Source: a virus. From it: 26,009 bases of DNA. The stretch's first letter is position 1. Every line of letters begins with the position of its first letter. Where the stretch lies: positions 1 through 26,009 of the IMG/VR virus record IMGVR_UViG_3300037882_001739. One strand, given 5' to 3'. Under the pieces are notes generated by a model. That model saw only the letters and a program-made list of their open reading frames with translations. It was not told the DNA's origin and did no database searches. Below are positions 13,197-21,615 of this stretch, piece by piece. Made by a program: the position numbers and the translations under genes.

Positions 13197-14366
13197 GTGA
13201 ACAACCTTACCCCGACAGGACGACGTCTCTTCTACGTCCCTTTGGAACCACTACAGGGTCGCTATACAGAACAGCTCTCAAGAGCCAACACCGGCTGGAA
13301 TGAGCGGAACTGGAAAGCAGCACAGATCCCGTACGTTCGCATAGAGGGGCCAAACCCAACAGTGGAAGCGTCTCTTGCCGGGGGAAAGGTTATCAACACG
13401 GTACGACGTTGTGAGTGGGCGTTTGCTCAGACGTCAAAACTTGTACAGATGATTGCTGACGGAACTATAACGTCCTCTGACGCGATTTACTTCGACGACT
13501 TCTGGCACCCCGGTCTTGAAATGATCGGGCAGGCCATTGCTGAGGCACAGTGCCCCCCGTCTTTGTATAGTTTTTGTCACGCTCAATCTGTGGACATGTT
13601 TGACTTCATGTGGGACAGAAGACGATGGGCTTCTCACATCGAACATGGGTTTGCCCGCCTGTACGACAGAGTGTTTGTGAACAACGACACTCTGGCTGAA
13701 TTATTGCATGTGAGATACGACAACGCATATGTCGTCAACTGCGGTCATCCTTTTTCCACAGAAGAAGTGGTATCCACTGTCCCACTGAACTACCTCATCC
13801 CCAATTCAAAAAGCAACACGGTTGTGTTCAGTTCGAGGTTTGACCGCGAAAAGCAACCCCACCTATTCATGGACATCGTAGAAGCCACACTCAAAAAGAG
13901 CAGCAACATCAAATTTGTTGTGTGCAGCGGCGGACCCCTGCGGAGCGATGACGACTCCGCAGTGTCACGAGCAATTGAGATGGGCCTTCAGGGGAAACTG
14001 ACACTTGCGACCAACCTGACAAAAGCGGCGTATTACAAATGGTTGAAGCACGCAAAACTTCAACTGTCCACCAGTCTTCAGGATTGGGTGAGCTATTCCT
14101 TACTTGAAGCCCTCTCGTTCGGTTGTTATCCTGTCTATCCAAACTACCGATCATTTCCAGAAGTGTTTGGTCCCTATGCCAATCATCTGTATCCTTTCCA
14201 CCCCACTATGGACAGAGGGTATATTGTCAATGACGTGTCAAACCGAATCATCAATCTGTGCAAACACGAAACAATACAGATGAAGGACGCCATCGCTGAT
14301 TACGTTTTGGGGCACCACAACATGACGTGGGCTCGGATGGCAGTTGAAATGGATCTTCTAGTATGA
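13197..14366 (+). CDS. GT-B fold glycosyltransferase
   Basis: 389 residues from GTG 13197, preceded by AAGGAAA. The C-terminal half shows a GT4/GT1-like nucleotide-sugar-binding domain: VVFSSRFDREKQPHLFMD (about 209-226), IKFVVCSGGP, then SYSLLEALSFG and YRSFPEVFG, with the two glutamates (304 and 322) in the E-x-n-E arrangement typical of GT4 enzymes. The N-terminal half (HPGLEMI, YSFCHAQSVD) would bind the acceptor. It sits between the second QueD-like gene and the DpdA-like gene and overlaps the latter (ATGA). That points to glycosylation of a deazaguanine nucleotide or of phage DNA, which is an inference. Confidence 0.75.
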   Translation: MNNLTPTGRRLFYVPLEPLQGRYTEQLSRANTGWNERNWKAAQIPYVRIEGPNPTVEASLAGGKVINTVRRCEWAFAQTSKLVQMIADGTITSSDAIYFDDFWHPGLEMIGQAIAEAQCPPSLYSFCHAQSVDMFDFMWDRRRWASHIEHGFARLYDRVFVNNDTLAELLHVRYDNAYVVNCGHPFSTEEVVSTVPLNYLIPNSKSNTVVFSSRFDREKQPHLFMDIVEATLKKSSNIKFVVCSGGPLRSDDDSAVSRAIEMGLQGKLTLATNLTKAAYYKWLKHAKLQLSTSLQDWVSYSLLEALSFGCYPVYPNYRSFPEVFGPYANHLYPFHPTMDRGYIVNDVSNRIINLCKHETIQMKDAIADYVLGHHNMTWARMAVEMDLLV

Positions 14367-15388
14367 CAGCTACTCCAATATACCCAACGAAGACCCGCGA
14401 GACAAAGACGGAACGGGCAGAAGAACGTATCAACGAGTTCTTCCTAGACTCCGGGGCTCACTCTCTGTACAACAAGTACGTTGGGCATCATGGTTCCATT
14501 GGAGAAGAAATCAAAGCCCACATGGACGCAATGACTCCGATGGAACGGTTTGCCATCAGACGTCAAATGCCCACGACCTTCAAAAAGAAGCGTACAACAT
14601 CCTATGAGTTCTATGACACGCAAGAGTTCTGGGACTACGTTGACACCTACTGCCAGTTCATCATCGACTACAAACACGCAATCGACTACTATGCGACTGT
14701 TGACGTGTTGTTCCACCCAAAGAAGAGCTGGCGTGTTTTGAAGTATATGGAAAAGGAATGGGGACTCAACCCGGTTCCTGTTATCCACTTCAATACGGAC
14801 ATTAGGTGGGTAGAGAAGCACCTCGATGCTGGGTATGACTACATCGGTATCGGGGGGCTCGGACAGGAGATTACGAAACAGAACTACTTCGCGTGGGCTG
14901 ACCCTGTCTTCAAGATGCTCTGTGACTCCAACGGAATGCCACTAGTCAAAACCCACGGGTTTGCAATGACAGCACACGAGTTGCTTGTTCGCTATCCGTG
15001 GTATAGTGTTGACTCCGCATCGTGGGCAAAGGCTGGTGCGTTCGGTCGTCTTTATATCCCGCGACAAACGAAGGGGCACTACAACTTCCTTGCATCTCCC
15101 TACACTCTAAATGTTAGTTGCGAATCTCCAACCAAGCACAAAAAGGGACGCAACTTTTCCACCATGAGTAACGAAGAGCAGCGGGTGGTTCGCAACTGGC
15201 TGGAGTTGATCGACGTCCCTCTTGGCAAGAATGACAGAGAGGGCAAGAGAGTTGAGAAGGGGGTTATCAACTATCACGGAAGTCGCAAGATTGCAAACCT
15301 CAAGTTCTACGAAGCAATGATTGCCAGTTTGCCCGATTGGCCTTGGCCGTTCAAAGAGGGGGTAAAGAAAGTGCGAGGTTTCCATTAA
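14363..15388 (+). CDS. dpdA: DpdA/TGT-like transglycosylase for 7-deazaguanine insertion
   Basis: 341 residues. The pattern matches phage DpdA and queuine tRNA-ribosyltransferase relatives: FFLDSGAHS (Asp29), YYATVDVLFHPK, PVPVIHFNTDIRWV, the glycine-rich GYDYIGIGGLGQ, KTHGFAMTAHELLVRYPW and YSVDSASWAKAGAFGRLYIP (Asp217). Two conserved Asp residues (29 and 217) are candidate catalytic residues of the barrel. The C-terminal zinc cluster of bacterial TGT is not seen, as in phage forms. DpdA exchanges guanine for preQ0-type bases in DNA. ATG 14363 overlaps the glycosyltransferase stop. Confidence 0.8.
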   Translation: MTATPIYPTKTRETKTERAEERINEFFLDSGAHSLYNKYVGHHGSIGEEIKAHMDAMTPMERFAIRRQMPTTFKKKRTTSYEFYDTQEFWDYVDTYCQFIIDYKHAIDYYATVDVLFHPKKSWRVLKYMEKEWGLNPVPVIHFNTDIRWVEKHLDAGYDYIGIGGLGQEITKQNYFAWADPVFKMLCDSNGMPLVKTHGFAMTAHELLVRYPWYSVDSASWAKAGAFGRLYIPRQTKGHYNFLASPYTLNVSCESPTKHKKGRNFSTMSNEEQRVVRNWLELIDVPLGKNDREGKRVEKGVINYHGSRKIANLKFYEAMIASLPDWPWPFKEGVKKVRGFH

Positions 15389-15596
15389 ACCCAAAAGCAA
15401 AAAGCCCGTCAATGCGAAAGTGGGGCAGAAACTAAAACTGTTCTACAGTGGATCTACAAGCGGCGAGTCGCTTCCAGAGCAAGCATTGAAAGACAAGCCT
15501 TGTGACCTCATGCTGACATTTTTCGAAATCATTACCAAGCGGGGCGACACCAAAACCCGTTTCTTCCGTCACGAAAGAAAACGAAGACCACAATGA
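15384..15596 (+). CDS. Small basic protein with unclear, possibly ATT, start
   Basis: The frame ends in TGA 15594-15596, overlapping the clamp ATG (ATGA). No ATG occurs in frame. GAGG at 15375-15378 sits 5 nt before ATT 15384, which would give a 70-residue protein; GTG 15420 gives 58 residues but has no visible binding site. The product is basic, with KPKSKKPVNAKVGQKLKLFY at the N-terminus, a middle with LMLTFFEIITKRGD, and a tail RHERKRRPQ. No family is recognised. The tight link to the next gene and the lack of another explanation for this 204-nt gap support it being a gene. Confidence 0.55.
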   Translation: MKPKSKKPVNAKVGQKLKLFYSGSTSGESLPEQALKDKPCDLMLTFFEIITKRGDTKTRFFRHERKRRPQ

Positions 15597-16609
15597 TCGA
15601 ATGCAACAGAAAAGAACTGCTATCCCAACTCGACATCATTAGTCCCGGACTTGCCCCCCGTGACATCGTGGAACAAAGCAGTTGCGTAGTGTTCAAAGAT
15701 GGTCATATCATGACCTTCAATGATGAAATTGCCTGCCGCATGAAAACGAACCTCAAGTTGGAAGGGGCCATTCAAGCCGCTACTCTGATCGAAACACTGC
15801 GGAAGATGACAGAGGACATCATCCGCGTTGACGTACAAGAAAACCAGATTGTGGTACATGGCAAACGTCGCCAAATTGGGATTGGGCGAGAAGCCACCAT
15901 TTTGCTGCCAATTGACACGTTGGAAGAACCGGGGGAATGGCACCCACTACCAGACCAGTTCAGTGACGCTGTTGATATGGTGTTGCCTTGCTGTGGCAAG
16001 GACGAGCAGAAGACGGCACTGACTTGTGTTCATATGTTCCGCAAAGGTATCGACGCCAGCGACAACTACCAGTACGGTCACTACCGGATGAAAATGCCTG
16101 TCCGGGAAGACGTGCTGGTTCGTGCATTCAGCATGAAACATGTCGTACCGATGGGCGTGAACGAGATTGCCCTGTCCCCTAGCTGGGCTCACTTCAAGAA
16201 CAGCCGGGGGCTTGTCATCTCCTGCCGCCGTTGTTCTGAAGACTGGCAGAACTATGAGAGCTTTCTGGAACAGGAAGGGACCGCCGCCAAGTTCCCAAAG
16301 GCTCTCGCAAAAGCGGCGGAACTGGCAGCGGGAATTAGCGGTCAAAACGCTGACAACAACCAAGTGACCATTACCATCAAGAACAGCAAACTCAAAATAC
16401 AGGCTGATGGGGTTGGGTGCTGGTCCAAAGAATGGAAGAAAGTATTGTACGAAGGCGACGACGTAACTTTCCGCATCGATCCAACTCTTCTCCAACGTAT
16501 TTGCAACTCACACAACAACATCGAGATCAATGACCGTGTTATCATTGTCCGTGGAAATCGATTCACCTACGTGACCTGTCTCGGGGAAGCAACAGAAGCG
16601 AAGTCTTAA
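15593..16609 (+). CDS. Sliding clamp, DNA polymerase III beta-like
   Basis: 338 residues. The N-terminus has the order of a DnaN clamp domain (MIECNRKELLSQLDIISPG, then SSCVVFKDGHIMTFNDEIAC and an L-I-E-T-L-R-K-M helix). The C-terminal end repeats the pattern (KVLYEGDDVTFRIDPTLLQR, IEINDRVIIVRGNRFTYVT). Middle-domain similarity is weak. Clamps encircle DNA and hold the polymerase. It fits the context, next to a clamp loader (19796) and a family A polymerase. It is shorter than bacterial DnaN (about 366), consistent with phage versions. The match is by pattern, so a different clamp family is possible. Confidence 0.65.
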   Translation: MIECNRKELLSQLDIISPGLAPRDIVEQSSCVVFKDGHIMTFNDEIACRMKTNLKLEGAIQAATLIETLRKMTEDIIRVDVQENQIVVHGKRRQIGIGREATILLPIDTLEEPGEWHPLPDQFSDAVDMVLPCCGKDEQKTALTCVHMFRKGIDASDNYQYGHYRMKMPVREDVLVRAFSMKHVVPMGVNEIALSPSWAHFKNSRGLVISCRRCSEDWQNYESFLEQEGTAAKFPKALAKAAELAAGISGQNADNNQVTITIKNSKLKIQADGVGCWSKEWKKVLYEGDDVTFRIDPTLLQRICNSHNNIEINDRVIIVRGNRFTYVTCLGEATEAKS

Positions 16610-16624
16610 CCCTGAGAGAGTCCA

Positions 16625-17863
16625 ATGTCTGGTTTCTTCCCGGAAGGGGTGTTCAAAACATCCCGTGAGTTCTCGAACACAAGCCGATGCGGTGCTTGTG
16701 GTCTGTACAAGAAGTGTGCCAACCCTAAACTCTCCCCGCAAGGGGACGGACACAAGAAAATACTGATCGTACTTCCACCCATCACGGAAAGGGAAGACGC
16801 CACAGGAAGATTCTTGCGGTCATCTATGGGGGAAACGGTCAAGACGGTTTTGAAGCAGAATGGCATAAGTCCGATGGACGACTGCCATTTTACTTCTGCC
16901 ATCATCTGCGGAACCGAAGCACCGACCAACGAGCAAATCGATCACTGCTCTTTCAAGCTGAAGAGTACTATCGAAGACCTCCAGCCAAACGTGGTCATAC
17001 CAATTGGTCCAGCAGCAATTCGTTCCATCATCCAGTTCACATGGAAAAAGTCTGCCGGTCTGTATGAACGATGGTGTGGGTATCAAATACCAGCACAAAC
17101 CATCAACTCGTGGGTGTGTCCGACTTACGTTCCATATGGTGATGATACCAACCTCACACCGTTCTTCATGGAACGCCACATCAGCGACGCACTTGAACTG
17201 TGTGACGCCCCGCCGTGGCAAACAATCCCCAACTACCAAGACCGCATTGAACTGATATGGTCGGAACGCAAACTTGAGAAGGTTTTGTCGCGGTGGATAA
17301 ACAAGCCCTTCGTCGCTGGTTTCGATTATGAAACGGTCTGCCTGAAACCGGACAAATCCAACGCACGGATTGTTAGCGGCTCCTTATCTTTCAACGGTCG
17401 GGAAACTTACGCCTTTCCGTGGTTTAGCAATGCGCCGGGCCTGCTGAAAGCCCTTTCCCGAAACCCTCGGGGGGCTTTCATTGGTTCGAACATGAAATAC
17501 GAAGAACGGTGGTCAAAAGCCGTCCTAGGGTTCACGATTCGTAATTGGGTGTGGGATACCATGCTCGCTGCTCATGCGATCGACAACCGGGGTGGTGCAG
17601 ACGATGAGACAAGGTCTAATGGTGGCGGGGGTTTGAGCAGTGTGAAGTTTCAGGCTTTCGTCTTGCTGGGACAGCCAATATATGACGACCACTTGAAAGA
17701 ATACTTGAAGGGCAACGGAAGCTACGGATTGAATTCGATCAAAGAAATCCCAATGAAGGATTTGCTCCTCTACAACGGAATGGACAGCCTTCTCTGCTAC
17801 CTTGTGGCAAAGGAACAAATGCGTCGAATGGGACATCCTCTTTTGAAAAGACTGAAAGTATGA
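16625..17863 (+). CDS. Uracil-DNA-glycosylase-like domain fused to 3'-5' exonuclease
   Basis: 412 residues. Residues about 20-190 resemble a family 4-type UDG: Cys22, Cys25 and Cys31 (RCGACGLYKKC), then EREDATGRFLRSSMGE in place of the G-E-x-P-G loop region, and NVVIPIGPAAIRSI. From about 225 a DnaQ-like exonuclease follows: AGFDYETVC with the D-x-E pair, IGSNMKYEERW, WDTMLAAHAID, and YNGMD with the Y-x3-D catalytic pattern. In SPO1-type phages these domains are fused to a family A polymerase; here the polymerase is separate, at 18020. It would give proofreading and perhaps recognition of uracil or a modified base. AGAGAG precedes ATG 16625. Confidence 0.78.
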   Translation: MSGFFPEGVFKTSREFSNTSRCGACGLYKKCANPKLSPQGDGHKKILIVLPPITEREDATGRFLRSSMGETVKTVLKQNGISPMDDCHFTSAIICGTEAPTNEQIDHCSFKLKSTIEDLQPNVVIPIGPAAIRSIIQFTWKKSAGLYERWCGYQIPAQTINSWVCPTYVPYGDDTNLTPFFMERHISDALELCDAPPWQTIPNYQDRIELIWSERKLEKVLSRWINKPFVAGFDYETVCLKPDKSNARIVSGSLSFNGRETYAFPWFSNAPGLLKALSRNPRGAFIGSNMKYEERWSKAVLGFTIRNWVWDTMLAAHAIDNRGGADDETRSNGGGGLSSVKFQAFVLLGQPIYDDHLKEYLKGNGSYGLNSIKEIPMKDLLLYNGMDSLLCYLVAKEQMRRMGHPLLKRLKV

Positions 17864-18027
17864 TCGATCCATCACTAGATCAAATGGCCGCTCAACTTCG
17901 AGAAGTGTTCCCCGCCATGTGGTGGGCTTTGTACAGTGGCATGTTAGAAAAAGGATTCACAGCAGAACAATCTCTCGATCTGCTGAAAACATACATCTCA
18001 ACTGCGTACAGGCCCAAACATGAGTAA
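17860..18027 (+). CDS. Small acidic helical protein (55 aa)
   Basis: ATG 17860 overlaps the exonuclease stop (ATGA), and the frame ends at TAA 18025-18027, 8 nt inside the polymerase gene. It is shorter than 60 codons and easily missed. The pattern AMWWALYSGMLEKGFTAEQSLDLLKTYI is like small phage proteins with W-A-L-Y-x-G-x2-E-x-G-F-T-x-E-Q-A that accompany replication genes; function unknown. Coupling on both sides supports a real gene. Confidence 0.7.
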   Translation: MIDPSLDQMAAQLREVFPAMWWALYSGMLEKGFTAEQSLDLLKTYISTAYRPKHE

Positions 18028-19402
18028 GTGTAGTTCACCCGAAGCCTACCAACTTCTCCATGACGGTTCTCTTGCCCTTGCACAAGTAGAGCATAACGGC
18101 ATACGAATTGACGTAGACTACTTGAAACGCACGCGAATCGCCATTCAGCAAGACTGCAAGGAAAAAGAAGCATGGATGCGACAGCACCCCTATTGGAAAA
18201 TATGGCGAAAGCGTTTCGGCCAAAAGGCAGCACTCAGCAGCAGTGACCAGCTCGCCCACGTCTTGTTCAAGGAACTCAACTACGAAGTCACCGGCTTAAC
18301 CAAAAAGGGGAAAGCCAGCACAGACAGAACAGCCCTTGAGAAAATTGACGACCCTTTCGTTCGTGCTTACACCGAGTGGGCGGAACTGATGAAAGCCGAT
18401 GGGACGTTTCTGTCGGGCATTGAACGAGAGACCATTGACTCCATCCTACACCCCATCTTTAACCTTCACATTGTAAAGACGTTTCGCAGTAGTTCCGAGG
18501 CACCCAACTTCCAGAACTTGCCAGTTCGTAATGGGAAGATAAGTAAACTCGTGCGATCTTGTTTCATCCCTCGACCGGGACGTCGTTTGGTGGAAATCGA
18601 CTACGGTGGTATTGAAGTCAAGGTGGCGGCTTGTTACCACCAAGACCCCACAATGCTGACCTACATTCACGACCCCACAAAAGACATGCATCGTGACATG
18701 GCGGCCGAGATTTACAAATGCGATCCGTCCAACGTAAACAAGATGTTGCGATATGTGGCGAAGAACCGCTACGTCTTCCCAGAGTTCTACGGATCATACT
18801 GGGCGAGAGTTGCTCCCGATCTGTGGGGTGCAATTGAGTTGTTCAAAATGACCATCGACAAGGGGGACAAACAAATTCCCGTTGCAAAGTGGTTGGCCAA
18901 GAGGGGTATTGAGGAACTTGGCGATGAGCACGACTCCAACTCGTTCATGTACCACATCAAGAAAGTAGAAGCCAACTTCTGGGGCAAGCGATTCCCTGTT
19001 TATGACGAGTGGCGTAAGAAATGGTACAAAGAATATTTGAGAACTGGTGGATACCGCACACTGACTGGATTCTACATTGAAGGCATCTACAAAAAGAACG
19101 ACGTTATCAACCACCCTGTACAGGGAAGTGCTTTCCATTGTCTGCTGTGGTCCCTGATTGAAATACAGAAGGAACTGAAACAGCGGAGAATGAAGACAAA
19201 GGTTGTTGGTCAGATTCATGACAGTATTGTTGGTGACGTAGTTGAGAAAGAGTACGATAGGTACTTACGCATCTGCAAAGAGATCATGACGGAACGGATT
19301 CGAGAAGAGTGGGACTGGTTGATTGTCCCGCTCGAAATTGAAGCGGAAGCGGGCGAAGTTGATCAATCTTGGTTCGAGAAAAAGAAAGTAGAGTTGAACT
19401 AA
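18020..19402 (+). CDS. Family A DNA polymerase, polymerase domain only
   Basis: 460 residues. Motif A is VEIDYGGIEVKVAA (191-204, Asp194; DYGG replaces the usual DYSQ), motif B is RYVAKNRYVFPEFYGS (244-259) and motif C is QIHDSIVGD (398-406, Asp401). SSEAPNFQNLP (159-169) and NHPVQGSAFH (364-373) are also typical. No exonuclease domain is present in this protein; it lies in the gene at 16625. About 190 residues precede motif A, corresponding to the thumb and early palm. The main replicative polymerase of this phage is therefore likely a two-chain enzyme. ATG 18020 overlaps the previous gene's end; the stop overlaps the next ATG. Confidence 0.92.
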   Translation: MSKCSSPEAYQLLHDGSLALAQVEHNGIRIDVDYLKRTRIAIQQDCKEKEAWMRQHPYWKIWRKRFGQKAALSSSDQLAHVLFKELNYEVTGLTKKGKASTDRTALEKIDDPFVRAYTEWAELMKADGTFLSGIERETIDSILHPIFNLHIVKTFRSSSEAPNFQNLPVRNGKISKLVRSCFIPRPGRRLVEIDYGGIEVKVAACYHQDPTMLTYIHDPTKDMHRDMAAEIYKCDPSNVNKMLRYVAKNRYVFPEFYGSYWARVAPDLWGAIELFKMTIDKGDKQIPVAKWLAKRGIEELGDEHDSNSFMYHIKKVEANFWGKRFPVYDEWRKKWYKEYLRTGGYRTLTGFYIEGIYKKNDVINHPVQGSAFHCLLWSLIEIQKELKQRRMKTKVVGQIHDSIVGDVVEKEYDRYLRICKEIMTERIREEWDWLIVPLEIEAEAGEVDQSWFEKKKVELN

Positions 19403-19791
19403 TGAGCGAAGGAATTTCTATAAACGTCAACCAATCTCAGGTACGAAATGCTGTTCGCGACATTGTAGACAAACTTCTCCAACCAGAGGCGGCAAAACAA
19501 TCCTTTGACGTCCATGTAGAAAAGCAAAAACAACGACTTACAGAGAAAGTTGATACCGTCGTAGATGGGATTGTCGTGCCGAAAGCGACTGTCGAACGGA
19601 TGGTGGATCACAAACTTCAAAGAGATTTGGATAGAATGGTACGAGATATAGTCAAACATACAGTGGAGGAATTGGTAAGACAAGAAGTTTCCGTGGCTCT
19701 TCGCCATATTGTTTCCAGCGGGCTGACGATCGAGCTTGGCACTGGCTGGAAGAGAACCACAACGATTAAAACCGAATTGAAGGAAGGTTGA
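19402..19791 (+). CDS. Hypothetical coiled-coil protein (129 aa)
   Basis: ATG 19402 overlaps the polymerase stop (TAATG); an earlier in-frame start inside the polymerase gene is not preferred. The protein is almost all helix, with regularly spaced Val, Leu and Ile among Asp, Arg, Lys and Glu (VRNAVRDIVDKLL, MVRDIVKHTVEELVRQEV). It ends in a short beta-like stretch, LTIELGTGWKRTTTIKTELK. No family is recognised. It lies between the polymerase and clamp-loader genes and could be an adaptor, on position alone. Confidence 0.65.
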   Translation: MSEGISINVNQSQVRNAVRDIVDKLLQPEAAKQSFDVHVEKQKQRLTEKVDTVVDGIVVPKATVERMVDHKLQRDLDRMVRDIVKHTVEELVRQEVSVALRHIVSSGLTIELGTGWKRTTTIKTELKEG

Positions 19792-19795
19792 GCTA

Positions 19796-20716
19796 ATGTC
19801 AGGACAGGAATTGTATAAAAAGTACAGACCACAATCACTGAAGACTGTTTTCGGACAGGAATCAGCGGTCAAACAGATGAAAGGGATGATCGACAAGAAA
19901 TCCATCCCACACACAACTCTGTTCACAGGTCCGTCCGGTTGTGGCAAAACTACACTGGCCCGCATCTTGGCCAAGGAATTGGGTATTGATCCGCACGACG
20001 TGTCCGAGATCAATGCAGCCAACTCCAAAGGGATTGACATGGTTCGTGACATTACGAACCAACTCGGCTTCCGCCCCCTGAAGTCCAATGCGAAAATGTA
20101 TATTATCGACGAAGCACAGCAGTTGACTGCCGCGGCTCAAGACAGCTTCCTGAAACCCCTTGAGGACACCCCATCGCACGTTTACTTTGCAATCTGCACT
20201 ACCGATGCCTCTCGCCTGAAAGCCACCATTAAAACGAGATGTACGGAGATTGCCGTAGCGTCCATGTCAAACAAACATCTGGAAGACATGATTTCCTACG
20301 TCTGCAAGAAAGAGAAGATGACTATCGATGAAGACGTAGTCACCAAGTTGGTGAACGTGTCTGTGGGCAGTGCAAGAAAGGCACTCGTACTGCTGCATCA
20401 AATCAGGGACTTGTCGTCACAAGAAGAACAGATGGAGTGTTTGTTCAAGCAAGACGCGGAATCGGCGGCAATTGACTTGTGTCGGGCTTTGTTTGACACG
20501 CGAAACAAGTGGGCAGACGTTGCTGCCATACTTCGCAATGTGCAGCAAGACCCGGAAGCGGTGCGACGTAGTGTATTGGGCTATGCGAGTTCCATTTTGC
20601 TCAAGAGCGACCACAAGCGTGCCGCGTTGGTGCTGGAATCTTTTGAACTGAACGTGTTTGATTCGGGCAAGGCTGGATTGGTCTTGCGTGCCTACAACTG
20701 TTTCTCTACAAGGTGA
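19796..20716 (+). CDS. Clamp loader ATPase, DnaX/RFC-like
   Basis: 306 residues of the AAA+ type. YKKYRPQSLKTVFGQESAV is the classic clamp-loader start. Walker A is GPSGCGKTT (about 43-51), Walker B is MYIIDEAQQL, sensor 1 is FAICTTDASRL, and KTRCTEI carries the Arg of the S-R-C type motif. No zinc module (four Cys) is seen, unlike bacterial DnaX. Only one loader gene is visible, so it may act as a homo-oligomer or with partners elsewhere. It should place the clamp (15593) on primed DNA. AAGGAAGG and a start 4 nt after the previous stop fit the operon. Confidence 0.9.
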   Translation: MSGQELYKKYRPQSLKTVFGQESAVKQMKGMIDKKSIPHTTLFTGPSGCGKTTLARILAKELGIDPHDVSEINAANSKGIDMVRDITNQLGFRPLKSNAKMYIIDEAQQLTAAAQDSFLKPLEDTPSHVYFAICTTDASRLKATIKTRCTEIAVASMSNKHLEDMISYVCKKEKMTIDEDVVTKLVNVSVGSARKALVLLHQIRDLSSQEEQMECLFKQDAESAAIDLCRALFDTRNKWADVAAILRNVQQDPEAVRRSVLGYASSILLKSDHKRAALVLESFELNVFDSGKAGLVLRAYNCFSTR

Positions 20717-20719
20717 TGT

Positions 20720-20920
20720 ATGATTAAGCTCACTGGCGGACCCCACGATGGGATGAACGTAACAGAGTTGGTCTTTGCAGGAGTTCGCTTGTTCTCCGTC
20801 TATGACAAGAGAACCAAAACACTCAGTGTGTATGAACGGCGTACAGAGCACTCTCCGTTCGAATACTGGACGGAATCCAAGGGAAACACGCTCAACACCA
20901 TTTTGTTTGTTTTGGGTTAG
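20720..20920 (+). CDS. Small hypothetical protein with GGPHDG motif (66 aa)
   Basis: Starts 3 nt after the clamp-loader stop. The N-terminus LTGGPHDGM resembles small phage and actinobacterial proteins beginning with G-G-P-x-D-G. The rest is short beta-like strands with aromatic residues (RLFSVYDKR, LSVYERR, FEYWTE). No function is known. Followed by a 39-nt spacer with a strong ribosome binding site for the next gene. Confidence 0.55.
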   Translation: MIKLTGGPHDGMNVTELVFAGVRLFSVYDKRTKTLSVYERRTEHSPFEYWTESKGNTLNTILFVLG

Positions 20921-20959
20921 TTTTCCAGCGTCAATGCGACAATGTGTTGGAGGAAAATT

Positions 20960-21421
20960 ATGGCCAAAAATCCATTTGCTATTGACTTGTATGCTCTGGA
21001 CAAAGAATGCCAGAAGCAACCCCAACTTGTCAGCGACTATAGTCGCGTGTTGGCAGAAGCCAAGAAAGCACTCGCTGACAAGGAAAAGGAATACAAGTTA
21101 TTCCGGGAAAAACTGGCGTCGCGTGTCCGGCAGTATCCCGGAAAGTACAAGATCATGAAAGTGACCAATGACGCTGTGATGTCTGCGGTTTCGAATCATG
21201 AAAAGGTCGCAGAGTTTTTGGAAGCCATCTCAGACTTGACCTACGCTGTGGATATGGCATGGGCTGACGTCCATGCTGTGAACTCGAAGCAAACATCCCT
21301 GTCCGATTTGGTACGGTTGCATGGTCAAGCCTATTTCGACACAATAGCCACAACCCGAGAGGGGGTGGAATCCATTCGGAAGGACGCAGCCCGTCATAAG
21401 GGAGGAGTTCGGAAAAAATGA
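20960..21421 (+). CDS. Coiled-coil protein, possible recombination mediator
   Basis: 153 residues from ATG 20960, which has GGAGGA at 20949-20954; an earlier in-frame ATG at 20942 is less likely. It is a long helical protein (VLAEAKKALADKEKEYKLFREKLASRVRQYP) with a conserved-looking end LVRLHGQAYFD seen in a phage family near SSB and RecA genes. Its neighbours here are the SSB and, further on, the recombinase. A UvsY-like mediator role is possible from size, helix content and position, but no motif proves it. Its stop overlaps the next ATG (ATGA). Confidence 0.65.
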   Translation: MAKNPFAIDLYALDKECQKQPQLVSDYSRVLAEAKKALADKEKEYKLFREKLASRVRQYPGKYKIMKVTNDAVMSAVSNHEKVAEFLEAISDLTYAVDMAWADVHAVNSKQTSLSDLVRLHGQAYFDTIATTREGVESIRKDAARHKGGVRKK

Positions 21422-21615
21422 CCTTGCAGTTCTGGTTGTTTGTATTGGTCACACCCCTAATCACATACCTGAATTTTCGCTACGGTGTGTACGGTCTGCT
21501 TTGTGGGCAGGCTAAATTTCATGCGAAGGAAAAGAGGAGCCGAAATGGCATCGAAGAAAGACCGGGTCAAGAAAAAACAACGGTTGTCGTCAGCACAACG
21601 GGCAGCCACTCATAA
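21418..21615 (+). CDS. Possible small membrane protein (65 aa)
   Basis: ATG 21418 overlaps the preceding stop. The first 35 residues contain a hydrophobic helix (LQFWLFVLVTPLITYLNF) and the remainder is charged. The last 71 nt overlap the SSB gene in another frame, which lowers confidence in the tail. The coupled start and membrane helix are the support; no family is recognised. Confidence 0.45.
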   Translation: MTLQFWLFVLVTPLITYLNFRYGVYGLLCGQAKFHAKEKRSRNGIEERPGQEKTTVVVSTTGSHS

